64,000 bases of DNA from Crocodylus rhombifer (taxonomy: Eukaryota; Chordata; Crocodylia; Crocodylidae), in contig JAVSML010024570.1 in the NCBI GenBank assembly GCA_038503035.1, forward strand, positions 406,007 through 470,006, written 5' to 3'. Below the pieces are notes generated by a model. That model made no database searches. It had not been told where the DNA came from and worked only from the letters and a program-made list of their open reading frames with translations. How positions within the stretch are numbered: position 1 is the first letter of the stretch; each line of letters opens with the position of its first letter. The position numbers were made by a program, and so were the translations under genes. Positions 45,236 to 56,219 of the stretch are shown here, piece by piece.

Positions 45236-45849
45236 TCTGCATGGCGTGGCGGGGAACCCTGGGCCCAGGGAAGTGCGGACCAGCTGGGTGAGGAGTCAGG
45301 GGCAAGGAGCCAGGGCCAGGGGTGGAAAGGGCCCTCCCCCCAGTGCAGGACTTCCCACATATCCAGGGATAGTGAGGCTGGTGGCTTGGTGCAGGCCTCC
45401 CTGTCAGTGATGGCATCCAGCTGTGCCTGATGTCCTCAGTCCATGGTGTGCAGTAGACCAGTGCCCAGCCATGGTCCCCCCGCAGGGAGGAGTTGGCATT
45501 TCTGGCAGTGGTGTCATAACCAGCTGCTCCTCGTGGCTGGATCTGGGGGTGAGGAGCTGGCAAGACAGCTGCTGGCCAGGGCTCCCCAAGCAACTGATGG
45601 GTGCAACAGCTAGGGAGGTGGGCAGGGCAGTGCGCTGAGCACCTAAGGGCCCTTCCTATAGGGAGGTGTCACCACTGGAGGGGTCAGGTCGAGGTGGAGG
45701 CTCAGGCAGGCTTCCCCTGCTGGTGTAAACTGTAGGGTTGCAGCCCAGGTCCTGGGGTGTCAAATTGTTGGTTAGCTGCTGCATAAAAGGCATGTTCTTG
45801 TGGGCACAACTGGACGAACAATTGTGGTTGGTCATGGCTACCCTCTATG
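45236..45849. other. GC-rich sequence, no gene recognised
   Basis: Frames on both strands overlap and lack motifs. It probably continues the mosaic of transposon interiors. Confidence 0.5.
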
Positions 45850-46110
45850 CCGCAAGGCCTTGATCTTTATGCAGCACTGCTGTGCCATCTGGGAGTGCTG
45901 TCACTCTGGGGTGAGACACAGGGGCTGCACATGCACCCCCTGAGAGCACCAGTGCACCCCTGTCAGGCCACGCTCCCCATTTAGCCGGTGGGTAGGGTGG
46001 CAGGTGGGAGCACCAGTGCTCCCCCTGCAAACACTGGCTGGAGAGTGGGGCCACCAGCAAAAGCAGCCATGCCACTTCCAGAAGTGGCAGCACCGGACAC
46101 CCATGCCCTC
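45850..46110 (+). repeat. GC-rich dispersed repeat Z, copy 2
   Basis: Shares with 8752-9085, in the same order, GCACATGCACCCCCTGAGAG, GGCAGGTGGGAGCACCAGTG, CCCCCTGCAAACACTGGCT and CCACTTCCAGAAGTGG. The left part (45845-45905) is not shared. Family not recognised. Confidence 0.55.
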
Positions 46111-46790
46111 CCTTTCTCATGACGCCCAACAGGGCCTCACAAATATGGGCGTTCGAGCACCTGCCATGTGCAAACTGCCTCTGGATCTCTGCATCCCCCA
46201 GAGGGCCACAAGGTCACCAACCTCCTCCTGACTCCAGTTGGGGCTGGGGAGGACATGGTAGTGCATCCTGCATTGGCTTTCTGGGCCCCTGTGCGGCTGT
46301 CCTTGTGTTGACAACCCTGGACAGTGATCAGGAGCACTCAGCCGAGGGGCATGGCCAGGGATTGGGAGCTGTGTAGCAGAGGGAAAGGCAAATGGGCCAC
46401 AGCACCTGAAAACACAGGAGACACTGCTGGGAGGGAGCAGCAGCAGGGAGCAGGTGCTGGCCCTGCCACCAGAAACAGCCCTGGGGGCATCTCAGGGCTG
46501 GGCAGGGGGTGCAGCAGGCTGCAGCCCTTTGCAACACTCACCTCTGGCCAAGCAGCAGCTCTGGCTAGGGGCAGGGCTGTCAGAGGCAGCCTGGGTCCTG
46601 TCAAAGGGGGCACACAGGGCCTGTACTGCTCCAAGGTCCTGGTGTGTGCACCACAGGGTACAAAATATCACAGGCTTCTATACCCTGCAGCTAGGGGCTG
46701 CCACAGAGCAGCCCAGCCCTGGGGCAGGAGAGGCAGTCAGCCAGGAGACCTGGAGCTGGGCTCGGAGTAGCTCCCTAGCAGCTAAGCAGA
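46111..46790. other. GC-rich sequence, no gene recognised
   Basis: Many short frames on both strands, none with a motif. It looks like a transposon interior. Confidence 0.5.
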
Positions 46791-46811
46791 CCTAGCACTA
46801 AAGTTAGTGCT

Positions 46812-47003
46812 GGGTTACATCTACATGTGTGTTACTGCACTTTAACTAATCGTGTCTAAATTTGATACCTGCAAATGCAGGAATCAAATTTAATGATGAT
46901 TAGCTATTTTTATTGTACAACAAGGGCATGCATGTGTAGGCACATGCCCCTTCTGTGCAGTAAATTAGGCTAAGATGCAGTAAAGCATCTTACAGATACA
47001 CCC
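46812..47003 (+). mobile_element. MITE M2, copy 2
   Basis: Left end GGGTTACATCTACATGTG, right end CAGATACACCC, 192 bp. TTTAACTAATC, ATTTGATACCTG with its inverse ATCAAATTTA, and GGGCATGCATGTG match the copy at 21086. Immediately upstream is AGCACTAAAGTTAGTGCT, which is also found next to the other copy, so the true element may extend left to about 46793. Confidence 0.55.
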
Positions 47004-47246
47004 ATACAGTACCTAAATCAGAGATGCATAACATAAGCTTTTGTAAGTAGCAGACTTACTTTCAAATCTGATGAGGTAAGCCTGCTGCTTATGAAAGCTT
47101 ATGCTATGCATCATTGATTAAATTAGCCTATACATTACATATCTATTCTGCTTTCTTCCTGACTTCTGACTCACACGGATAGCTACCTCTCTCTAAAGAA
47201 TAGCTGACAAGTTAATCCACATTTTCAAATAAAAAAAAAAAAAAAA
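47004..47246 (+). repeat. Old dispersed repeat with a strong hairpin, ending in an A-run
   Basis: TGCATAACATAAGCTTTTGT at 47025 faces its inverse in ATGAAAGCTTATGCTATGCA ending at 47110; arms are about 35 bases with a 16-base loop. Downstream GACTTCTGACTCACACGGAT and AGCTACCTCTCT resemble a widespread amniote repeat that ends in ACACGGCTACC. A16 lies at 47231-47246. I cannot name the family. Confidence 0.5.
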
Positions 47247-47279
47247 GGAGGTCTGAAAGATTAGGAAGGGATGAGTATC

Positions 47280-47500
47280 TTGTAAATACAACCATAATTT
47301 GGTCCGTCATTTTTGTGCTCAGCATGGTGTATCTTGTACATGGTGCTCCTGTAACTGTGATGGTCTAGAAAGTGTATTAGTGGGAAGGGTTTTGTATGAT
47401 ATCTTTTACTGGAACAACTGCACAGATGGGAAAGATATTGAACAAGCTTTTGGGCATCAAGCACCCTTCCTCAGAACTGAGCATCACCTTGAATCAGTCG
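47280..47500 (+). repeat. Old dispersed repeat, unclassified
   Basis: TGATATCTTTTACTGGAACA, CAAGCTTTTGGGCATCAAGC and CCCTTCCTCAGAACTGAG resemble a common reptile repeat with a TCTTTTATTGGACCAAC core followed by CAAGCTTTCGAGC. It is heavily decayed. Confidence 0.4.
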
Positions 47501-48517
47501 TATTTCTATCATTGTTCAGCATATACATGAAGTAGCCTGCCATGGTGTAACTGGACATAGTCAGGCATCTCAGACTAAGTTTTGATCCCAGTTGTATTGG
47601 TGTAAATCTGAGCAAATGAAGTAGTCCAGATTTATAGTGATACCAATTTAATAAGACAATGGCTCCACATTTTTTTCATTTGCTTGTGAAACACCATACA
47701 CCACTCTGCCATTAACTAAATAGCCATCTACCATCACTGGGAGATGTCATACAAAGCCTCTTCCTACCTCCCACATTGCTCAATATTCACATGAAGTAGC
47801 TGGCTAATAATACCTTCTCTAAGTAAAGGCAAGGTATTATGACTGAACTGCTGTGACACTGCTATGCATATTTGGCCCCATAGCCCCTATAAGTATAGAC
47901 CCTGCCCTGCAAGAGTATTTGGTGGATAGCCTCAGCTTCATTGCATTTTATCTTTAAACCAGAAAAACAGGTTTGCTTCTGGTCAGAACTGTTAATACAG
48001 CAGGAATATCTTCTCCTTTATTAAATTCCTGCCTGGTCAAGGAAAGAAGTTGATGGATTTTTTAGTTATGAACTTTTGTAACAAACTTTATCCTGAACTA
48101 GTCTGAAGGATTGATTAAATGGACACACTATCTACATTATTCTCATCTAATCCAGTTGGTTTTATTATTAAAAAAAAGTAGGAATGGACGTTTATAACTT
48201 TTGTAATGAATGAGTAATACTAACCTCTTTCTCATCAGATAGCAAATATGCATCCAGATAACCAGAGATCTCACACTTTCATGTTAGCTATTAGCTGTGC
48301 TGATACATAAAACATAAAATCTGTTTTCTCCCATAGATTGGCATCCTCTTTAATGTAAGCAAAGACCTTCAAAAACCCTACAACAGGGCATAATCTTCCA
48401 ACCACAATAACAACCAGGTTATATGTTTCTCTATACAGTGTATTATCATTACGCTGAAACCATTTTTGTATATGGATCTGTTCTTACTCCCAGTGAAGCC
48501 AACAGCAAAAATCTTAT
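47501..48517. other. No gene recognised
   Basis: AT-rich sequence. Around 47575-47650 there is a further weak match to old amniote repeats. No coding region. Confidence 0.5.
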
Positions 48518-48838
48518 TGGTCACATTTACACACGTGGTGGACTGTGCAGTTGTTACTGCTCAGTCATTTAGTACTTGCTTACACAAGTACTCATTACCC
48601 ATCAGTATCAGCATAAGCAAGTACTAAATGACTGCGCAGTAACTGGTGTTAATGCACAGTACCGTCGCCAAACATTTTTTTTTTAATTGATGCTACTGCA
48701 CAGTAGCAGTAAGCTACTGCACAGTAGCATCACCGCACAGTTAGTGCCTGGCAATGCTACTGTGTGGTAGAAATGAGCTGGAAGCAGTGTGAGGCTGCTC
48801 AGCGCTACTGCGCTGTAGTGTCGCATGTAGACATGCCT
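48518..48838 (+). mobile_element. MITE M1, copy 2, with 30-base hairpin arms
   Basis: Left end TGGTCACATTTACACACGTG and right end GTCGCATGTAGACATGCC are decayed inverses. The hairpin arms 48553-48582 and 48614-48643 are 30 bases with a single mismatch. Further right, CTACTGCACAGTAG palindromes recur at about 48684 and 48714. It is 321 bp, longer than the copies at 27387 and 62208, mostly by extra palindromic units. No coding capacity. Confidence 0.68.
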
Positions 48839-49542
48839 ACTGGCTTCAAGACTGCAGAGTCAGGACAAAACTGGTTTGACTTCTCTTCCCCTTGCAGTTA
48901 CACTGACAAAACTAGAGATACCAAGACTGAAACTAAAGTCTGTGTAACAGCACGGGATCCTAGGGGTGGCTGTGATCTCCCCTAGCACCCCCTGCCATGC
49001 CAACTTGGTGTTAAAGCACCCTCACATCTCGCCTACCACATCTTTGATGTTAACAATGTTTATGGGACGCTGCCCTTAGTCGTCTCTGACACAGTGCCCT
49101 GATGTATCCCAGTCTTAGTTCTATCTTGGGTGACTCGGTGCACCCCAGCCTTATGGGCTATGCATGGATCCAACTACCCCGTACCATGCCCCAAGCCTTG
49201 CAGATGTACTGGACATTGTTTGGTCAATTTGTCTCGCAGCCTGCCTGCTTTGGGGCTGGGGTCAATGCATCCCAAATGCTGTGCCCTCTCTGGCACCAGG
49301 GTCCCCACGCTACCGTGGAGCCCCTATGAGGCCTCCTCCAACCCCTAATAGCCTCACCCGGTCCTCCAGTGTAACAACAACAACAAAACAATAACACAAG
49401 CCCCTGGGCTATAACTAAAGTTAAACCTCCTGGCTAAACATCCTCCAGGCACATCACCTCTCACCCGTGTAACTCGCGGCTAGTACGTTCAAGCCTTATT
49501 CTCTTTTCCACCTTCAGGCAATGCTCCTTTTTCCTATCTGCC
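48839..49542. other. No gene recognised
   Basis: Moderately GC-rich around 48960-49340, with three overlapping short frames that share no motif. Origin unclear. Confidence 0.5.
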
Positions 49543-49584
49543 GGGAGAGGGAGAGGGAGAGGGAGAGGGAGAGGGAGAGGGAGA
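49543..49584 (+). repeat. (GGGAGA)7 microsatellite
   Basis: Seven perfect hexamers followed by GAC. The purine-only strand could adopt triplex or G-rich structures. Confidence 0.97.
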
Positions 49585-49812
49585 CGGCACTCACTACTTC
49601 CAATCTGGGTCTCATAGTAGTCAGCCCTGCCCCTCCGGTCAGCTGACTCACCAGCCCTTTAGCTCCTCCTGGTTGCCCCTAGCAACCAGCACCTGAGCCC
49701 ATACTGCTGCTTTTCAAGTAGCAGGCACCTTAGTGCCTTGCTACAGTGTGAAAGAGGGATTGCAAGGAAATCTGTTGCCAAACAACAAAAGCCAACAGAT
49801 ACTCCCCAAGTA

Positions 49813-50476
49813 CGGTATTTTCTGGCATATAGTCTGCAGTCTATATAAGTTTTTATAAACATGATGGCTGGGCGTGGGCTATACAAGGCTGCGGGCTACG
49901 CAGAGACGTTAGGACAGACCCCACCCCCGAAACCCTGGCCCCGCCGCTGCCCGTGCTGTGCCCACCCATCCCCGGCTGCGGGCTGATGTCCTGGCGGGAC
50001 TGGCTTGAGCGCAGCCGGCGACGGGGAGTGGGGCTGCCTTCCCCCACCACCTTGCAGCTCCTCATCCCTCCCCTCCCCTGCAGTAATTAGCACCGCTTTT
50101 AGCCAGCTCGAACTCCAGCGGCCGTACCCAGTAGAGCCTGCACTGCCTCCCTCCTGCGACATGCGGGAGCCCCGTGCCCAACTGCGCTCCTCCGCAGCAG
50201 GGCCTAGCGGGGGCTGCTCGGCACCGAGCTCTGACGGGGGGCCGCGCTTGCGGCCATGTCTCGGGGGCGGTAGTGAGGGCCCAGTCCCCGTAAGCTGTCA
50301 GCAAGCACCCGCAGCCGGGGCCAGCACCTCTCAGGCTTAATAGGCTGACACGATCAGGTGCGGGGAATACATAGGTGTGGTCTATACACAGATTATTTTC
50401 CGAAAATACAATTTTCCTCAGGTTATACATTGGTGCGAGTTATTTCAGTGTGTGGGCTATATGCGAGAAAATACAG
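49813..50476. mobile_element. Tc1/mariner-like (pogo/Tigger-type) TIR element, 664 bp, TA-flanked
   Basis: Left end CGGTATTTTCTGGCATATAG and right end CTATATGCGAGAAAATACAG are 20-base inverses with two or three mismatches. TA lies directly outside both (49811-49812 and 50477-50478), the target duplication of the Tc1/mariner superfamily. A second inner pair of related text (CTATACAAGG, GTCTATACACAG) lies inside. The middle (49900-50330) is GC-rich and has frames on both strands but no transposase DDE motif. It is non-autonomous. Confidence 0.68.
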
Positions 50477-50478
50477 TA

Positions 50479-51389
50479 CCACTCATCTGCAGCCCTACAC
50501 CTCTGTGTGACTGTAAAGGCTGCGAAGCAGCCGCTGGAACATTCATCTTGGAGCTGAACTGCCAGGACACGAGGAGTCAGATATGGAGGTTTGCCTGGGA
50601 ATGCCTTAGGCCTGTTGAGAGTCAGATTCAGTTCTCATTTAACTCCAATGAAGCCAAATCAGGGAAAAATGGGTAGTAGCATCCTAATGGATTTGTGTTG
50701 TTTGTAATGTCTCCCCCGATAATTGACTGAAAGGTAAAGGCAATGAGGGAAAAAGTTGATGAATGTTTTTGCAAATCTTTCATGCTGTTACATGAAAATC
50801 TACAAATTGTATCTTGTTCAGAGTCCTCATAAACAAATGCATGGAGCTTTTTTAACCCATATAATTTAGTACCTAATACATTTAGGAAGTTGAGAATTAA
50901 GATTAAGGCTGGAAGACTTGTGGAGAGGGTGGGACATGAATCTATTAAACAAATAAGATTTTAGTCACCTCGTTTTCAAACTCTACCCACCAACAAATCC
51001 AGTACTGCTTGGTGGTGACATCTGAAAAGCCAACTTTGTTTTTTTCCTAAACTTTGTGCATGAATTAATTAGATGACAATTTAAGGCCGTTGAAAAAATT
51101 CCCATTGATGCACTGGTATCTGCATCTGGTGGTAAGATGTCAGATTGACATGAGTACTGACTTACATTCTGTAAAAACCAGCAAAAAGCTATGAGACAAT
51201 GCATGCTTGAGGATGTCCTTAAAAAGGTAGTTTAGTTTTCTTGTTCATTTACTCTTCAGCCTTGCCACTGAAATTTCATGGAAGGGCATCAACTACTATT
51301 GCCAACTGTTTGGTTACTGTGAGGCACAAATAACTCTCCTTTACAAACAATCCCTCCTTGCAACCCTCTACTCCCATTTCATTTACTGA
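50479..51389. other. No gene recognised
   Basis: AT-rich sequence without recognised features. Confidence 0.5.
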
Positions 51390-51930
51390 CGGCCAGGGCT
51401 TTCCAGCTCCTTAGCCATGTGCTGTTTGGGCTGCACAGGCTGCTGGGTTGCTTGCTATGCATGTGGCCCAAGCCTCTGCTGCACAGGCAGCCTGGTTCCC
51501 CTGTGAGCAACTTCACACTGCTTCCAGCCGGACTTGCCATGCAGGCAGACCCCTCTTCTGCTGCTGTGTGAAGCACAGGCACCCTGGTCCTCCTGCTGTG
51601 CACACCGGGTGGGCAGTGACTCCCTCTGCCACCATGTACAGTGCAGGCAGCCCAGCCCCCCCAGGCACATGTACCATGGGCAGCCCAGCTTCTCCCTGCC
51701 AGGCACACAGCATGGGTACCCCCGCTCCATCCTGCTGCACCACTTTACCCCCCAAGGAGTGGGGCTGGAAGCAGAAGCTTGGGGGATGGGGGGTAGGGAG
51801 GGGGCCACCAAGCTGCCATCTCATAAAAAGCAATGAGGGGAGCCCATGGACTGCCTGTTATTTTCTCACAGGCCATGTGTGACCTGCAGTCCACCAGTTT
51901 GACTGTCAGAGAAATATCAGATTGCAACAG
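51390..51930. repeat. GC-rich island with degenerate ~40-base repeats
   Basis: Motifs of the type GCACAGGCAGCCTGG, GCACAGGCACCCTGGTCC, GTGCAGGCAGCCCAG and ATGGGCAGCCCAG recur about every 40-45 bases between 51490 and 51690. The right side (51840-51930) ends in GACCTGCAGTCCACCAG, which may be a decayed hAT-like terminus. Frames on both strands are repeat-driven. Confidence 0.45.
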
Positions 51931-52193
51931 CTTTTGGTTGCTACTTACCAAGTTGTAAGTTGCTACTTACTAGGTGGATTTGAAGCAGCAGTCAAAAGAT
52001 AAAATACTCAAATACCTTACTCTAAGTCTTTTATATTTCAAAGAACTTCTTCCTATCCTATCCTGTAATCCTGTTGAATAACAAAGAATTTTTTGTGGGC
52101 AACAAATAATTTTCCTCATCATATCTTTGCAATAAGCAGGGATTACAGTGAGCCTGTCTCAAAGTTCCTTGCCCATTTTAACTGTATGCTAAA

Positions 52194-52194
<1 letters not shown>

Positions 52195-52230
<36 letters not shown>
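52195..52230 (+). repeat. (ATT)12 microsatellite
   Basis: Twelve perfect ATT units followed by AT-rich sequence. Confidence 0.97.
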
Positions 52231-52234
<4 letters not shown>

Positions 52235-52407
52235 GTTGGTATTTAATGGTGGGATAGATAATAAGGTGCCACAGCATTACATACATCTGCTATAGCAGAG
52301 ATAATTCGTTTAATCAGAATTTCATTACTGCAATCAGAATCTAGAGAGGAAACTGGTGATTAATTAGACTCATGAAAATGCTGCTTCATATTTCACAACT
52401 AATATTT

Positions 52408-54614
52408 CATAGATTCATAAATGTAGGGTTGGAAGGGACCTTGTAGATCTTCTAGTCTGACCCCCTGCCCTGGGCAGGAGAGAAAACTGGGCTCAAATGA
52501 CCCCAGCCAGGTAAACGTCGAGCCTCCTCATAAAGCCAGCACCACTTCCCTTGGAAGTTGGTTTCAGATCCTAGCCACCCTGACTGTGAAGTAGCACCTC
52601 CTGATGTCTAGTCTAAACCTACTCTCTAACAACTTATGGCCGTTATTCTTTGTTACTCCGGGAGGTGTTTGGGGGAATAAGGTCTCTCCCAAACCCTTCA
52701 GGTCCCCCCTAGTAAGTTTACAGACGGCCACCAGGTCCCCACTCAGCCTTCTCTTGCGAAGGCTGAACAGGTTCAGGTCCCATAGGGTCTGCCCTGTTGT
52801 CCCCAGATCATGCGAGTGGCCCTCCTCTGGACCCTCTCAATGTCGTCCACATCCATCCTGAAGTGCGGTGCCCAGAACTGGACGCAGTACTCCAGCTGCG
52901 GGCTGACCAGTGTCACATAGAGGGGGAGGATCACTTCCTTGGCCCTGCTTGAGATGCATCTGTGGATGCACGACAAGGTACGGTTAGCCCTACTGACCGT
53001 GTTCTCGCATTGTCGGCCCATGTCCATCTTGGAGTCAATAATGACTCCAAGATCTCTTTCTGCCACTGTGCTTTCAAGAAGGGAGTTCCCCAGCCTATAG
53101 GTATGCTGCTGGTTCCTACTGCCCAAGTGCAGCACCCTGCACTTGTCAATATTGAATCCCATCATATTTTCATTTGCCCACCCCTGTAACCTGTCCAGGT
53201 CCTGCTGTAATCTGTCCTTCCTTTCTAGTGTGCCCACCTCACCCCAAATCTTGGTGTCGTTTGCGAATTTAAACAGGCTGCTCTTCTCCCCATCGTCCAA
53301 GTTGTTAATAAAGAAATTGAACAGTGCGGGCCCAAGGATCGCGCTCTGGGGGATCCCACTGCCCACTTCCCTCCAGATCGAAAATGACCCATCCACCAGC
53401 ACCCTCTGAGTATGACCCCTCAGCCAATTTGTGACCCATCTGACTCTGTAGGCATCAATACCACAGTCCCCTAGCTTTTTAATGAGAATGGTGTGGGAGA
53501 CAGTGTCCGAGCCTTCCCAAAGTCCAGAAAGACTACATCCACCATGACACCTGCGTCCATTGATTTTGTGACCTGATCATAGAAGGCAATCAAGTTGGTC
53601 TGACAGGACCTGCCCCTAATGAAAAATACTGGTTGCCCTTGAGCATCATCCCTGCTGCTGGCCCATCACAGATGTGCTCCTTGATAATCTTCTCAAAGAG
53701 CTTCCCCAGGATTGAGGTAAGACTAACAGGCCTATAATTGCCCTGGTCCTCCCTCTTCCCTTTTTTAAAGATGGGGACCAGCACCTGGCCAGAGCACCAC
53801 AAGTGCTCGAAAAGCCATGCCATGGGCCCCACAGTAACTCCTGCCAATTCCCTCAACCCCCTGTTGGGGAGAGCATCTGGACCTGCTGATTTGAACATGT
53901 CCAGCCCCTCCACAAGTTCTCTAACCCAGTCCTCCCTGACCCCAGGCTTGGCAGAGTTTCTCCCAAGTCCGTCCTGAATTTCGGTAGGGGAGTCCTGGTG
54001 TCTGCACAAGAAAATAGAGGTGAAGAAATTGTTAAAGAGGTCTGCTTTTTCCTCTAGTGCGACCACCAAGTTGTCAAGCATATCCTGCAGGGACCCCACA
54101 TTACCCGGGGCCTTCTTCATTTTCCCTATTGTTTAAAAAAGGACTTTTTGTTATCTTTGATGCTAGCCCTAGTTCCGTATCTGCCTTATCTTTCCTAACA
54201 GCCCCCCTACAGACCTGAGCAGTGGAGATATACTCCTCTTTGGTGATAGCTCCTCCCTTCCACTGGGTGTACGCCTCCTTTTCGGCAAATGGGCATTCAT
54301 GAATGCCCTTGGTGAGCCAGGGGGGCTTTTGGGCACTCTTGCCCCCTTTGCATCTTGTTGGGATTGTCACCCCTTGGGCTTTGAGTATCGTCTCCTTAAG
54401 GAATGACCACTCATCTTGGCCACCCAGTTCCCCTACTCTCCAGTACCCTAGTGCCTCTCCCACTAATCTCCTCAGCTCATTGAAGTTGGCCTTCTTAAAG
54501 TCTAAGGCTACTGCCTTGCTGCAGGCCCTTGACACCCTGCGCTGGATGGTGAATTCCAGCAAGTGATGATTGATGTTGCCCAGGTGGTCGAGGACCTGGA
54601 GTCCCCTCACCATG
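52408..54614 (-). mobile_element. CR1 LINE copy i, 2.2 kb, 5' truncated
   Basis: On the minus strand it runs from the end of the endonuclease domain to the 3' tail, whose inverse CATAGATTCATAAATG opens the element at 52408. Small deletions are visible: about 10 bases at the GRPY(NE)RL site near 52785 and about 21 bases near 52530, where copies a and g have AAAGATCCCCAGGGTAGGAG. It resembles copy a most closely in the 3' UTR (CAAGGTCCCTTC-type). Confidence 0.93.
52510..54613 (-). pseudogene. CR1 ORF2: endonuclease tail, linker, reverse transcriptase with mutated catalytic motif
   Basis: 54613-54101 encodes DHLGNINHHLLEF, where the endonuclease SDH is changed to INH, and the following linker. 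54120-53590 continues through VPIFKKGKREDQGNYRPVS and LGKLFEKIIKEHICDG. After a break, 53402-52773 covers motif B (GIPQSAILGPALFN) and a catalytic motif reading FAND instead of FADD, so both enzymatic activities have lost key residues. Sequence continues to the QRRATRMIWGQQGRPY block before the 10-base deletion. Confidence 0.9.
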
Positions 54615-55699
54615 TCATGAGACTGCTCTTATGTTGCACAAATTATTTCAAATTTTAGTAGCACAGAAACCCTTGCCATATTGTTCTTCTTCTGTACTGA
54701 CTCAGGGAGACGAATGCTAGTTACTAAGTCACCAGTCCCACTGTTAGCAGTGCCTTCCCTTCAAAGTCTCACATGCTAGTATCAATCCAGCCTGGTTTAG
54801 CTCATAAAATCTGACTAGATCACAGGACAAGATGAAAAAATATAGCATGCATTCATTCTCTGTAGCTAACTGGGTATCATGGCTTTATACAAAACTCCAG
54901 TGTTCTGAGCCTTATTCAAAATATAGTATGCAGTGTTGCAAGTTACCTGATTATATGTTTTGTATATGTTTTGTATGCATACATTGCCAGATGTGCCCTA
55001 GGTATCACAAGTCACTGATCTACATACTACTAATTTGTGGTGCTACAAACATGAAGTAACTAACTCCTTTATGAATGTATGTAAAGGCTTAGTGTTCTCA
55101 CTCAGAGAGAAAATAGCAAATTCACTTAACCTCTTGGAACCTGTCTGCTTTCATCTCTGCAAAATCATAACTCATGCTTTTGTAAAGTGAGTCAGGTATT
55201 ATGTTGTCACAGCTGTGGCAAGTCTACCTGCATTTCCAGATCAGGCTGCATTCCCAGAGAACTCAGCATGTGATTAATGTATCCAAAAGAATCTCAGGTT
55301 GTCTGAAAACACAGACACTAAACGTAGGCAGCATTACAAAACATCTCCCTGAGGGCTTTGCTCCATTTGGTGTTTATGCTTCTCTTAGTTATTTCTGTCC
55401 TCTTATATTATTTAACATAGTAAGAAACATTGCCATCCAGTGCTTTGGCATATGTATAAAGTGCCATCCAGCGCTTTGGCAATCTTTATAAAGAACAAAT
55501 AAATAGAATATTTTAGGGCAGAATCCTATTTTACCCATTCACCTCAGTGGCAGCTACCTAGCCACAGAGCTGCCATTTTTGGTACTTAAACAGTTTGTGA
55601 TCCTACTCCACATGCGGTGTATATGCATGCATTCATACAGATACACTGAGCATGTGCAATAAGTTGTGCACTGGCCTGGCACAGGCACATAAGTCTATT
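54615..55699. other. No gene recognised
   Basis: AT-rich sequence. Frames at 54832-55059 and 55201-55491 have no recognised motif. A 20-base near-duplicate, GCCATCCAGYGCTTTGGCA, occurs at about 55431 and 55462. Confidence 0.5.
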
Positions 55700-56030
55700 G
55701 TCACGTATGCCAAGCATGGACCAATTTAGGATTTCCTAAAGGGTGGGGGGGCACACACCTTCCAGACCATGGTGGGGTGACAGCAAGGCATGTCTGGAGC
55801 CCCCAGACCAGGGGGAACATCAGGGACCAGGGCAGGAAGCAGATGCTGAAAGAACTGCTGCTGTCCACCCACTGCTGCTGCTGTCCCCAGGCTGACAGGC
55901 AGATGGGGCGCCCCAGAATAACTCCTGCCCCATTCCAGCTGGGGGCTGCGGGGGTGGCTGCTTTGGTGCCAGGCTTGGCAGGGCACAGGAGCAATCATAA
56001 AATGGTGTAAGTCACAAAATTTCAGCCAGA
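55700..56030. other. GC-rich stretch, no gene recognised
   Basis: GC-rich block with frames on both strands and no motif; probably another transposon interior without visible ends. Confidence 0.45.
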
Positions 56031-56082
56031 CAAAAACCATGACTACTGAATATTAGACAGAGAAGGATGGCCCTCCTATGTT

Positions 56083-56165
56083 TTAGCTCAATAGCTAAGT
56101 GGTTAGACCACTTGACCAGGAAACAGAAAACCCAATGGGTTAAACTTTAACCTTAAACCTCCATC
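56083..56165 (+). mobile_element. tRNA-derived SINE-like fragment
   Basis: TAGCTCAATAGCTAAGTGGT followed by TAGACCACTTGACCAGGAAA and CCCAATGGGTTAAACTTT has an A-box-like start (TAGCTCAATAGCTAAGTGG) and a decayed B box. The arrangement fits the tRNA-like head of reptile SINEs. The arms do not pair as a functional tRNA. Confidence 0.42.
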
Positions 56166-56219
56166 TCTCCAACTCCCCACCACATCTGCCATGCTTTAAA
56201 CACCAGGCTACAAGTCAGG

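Noticed and set aside
56083..56165. tRNA gene
   Set aside because: A-box and B-box-like text is present but acceptor and anticodon arms do not pair; it fits a SINE head better.
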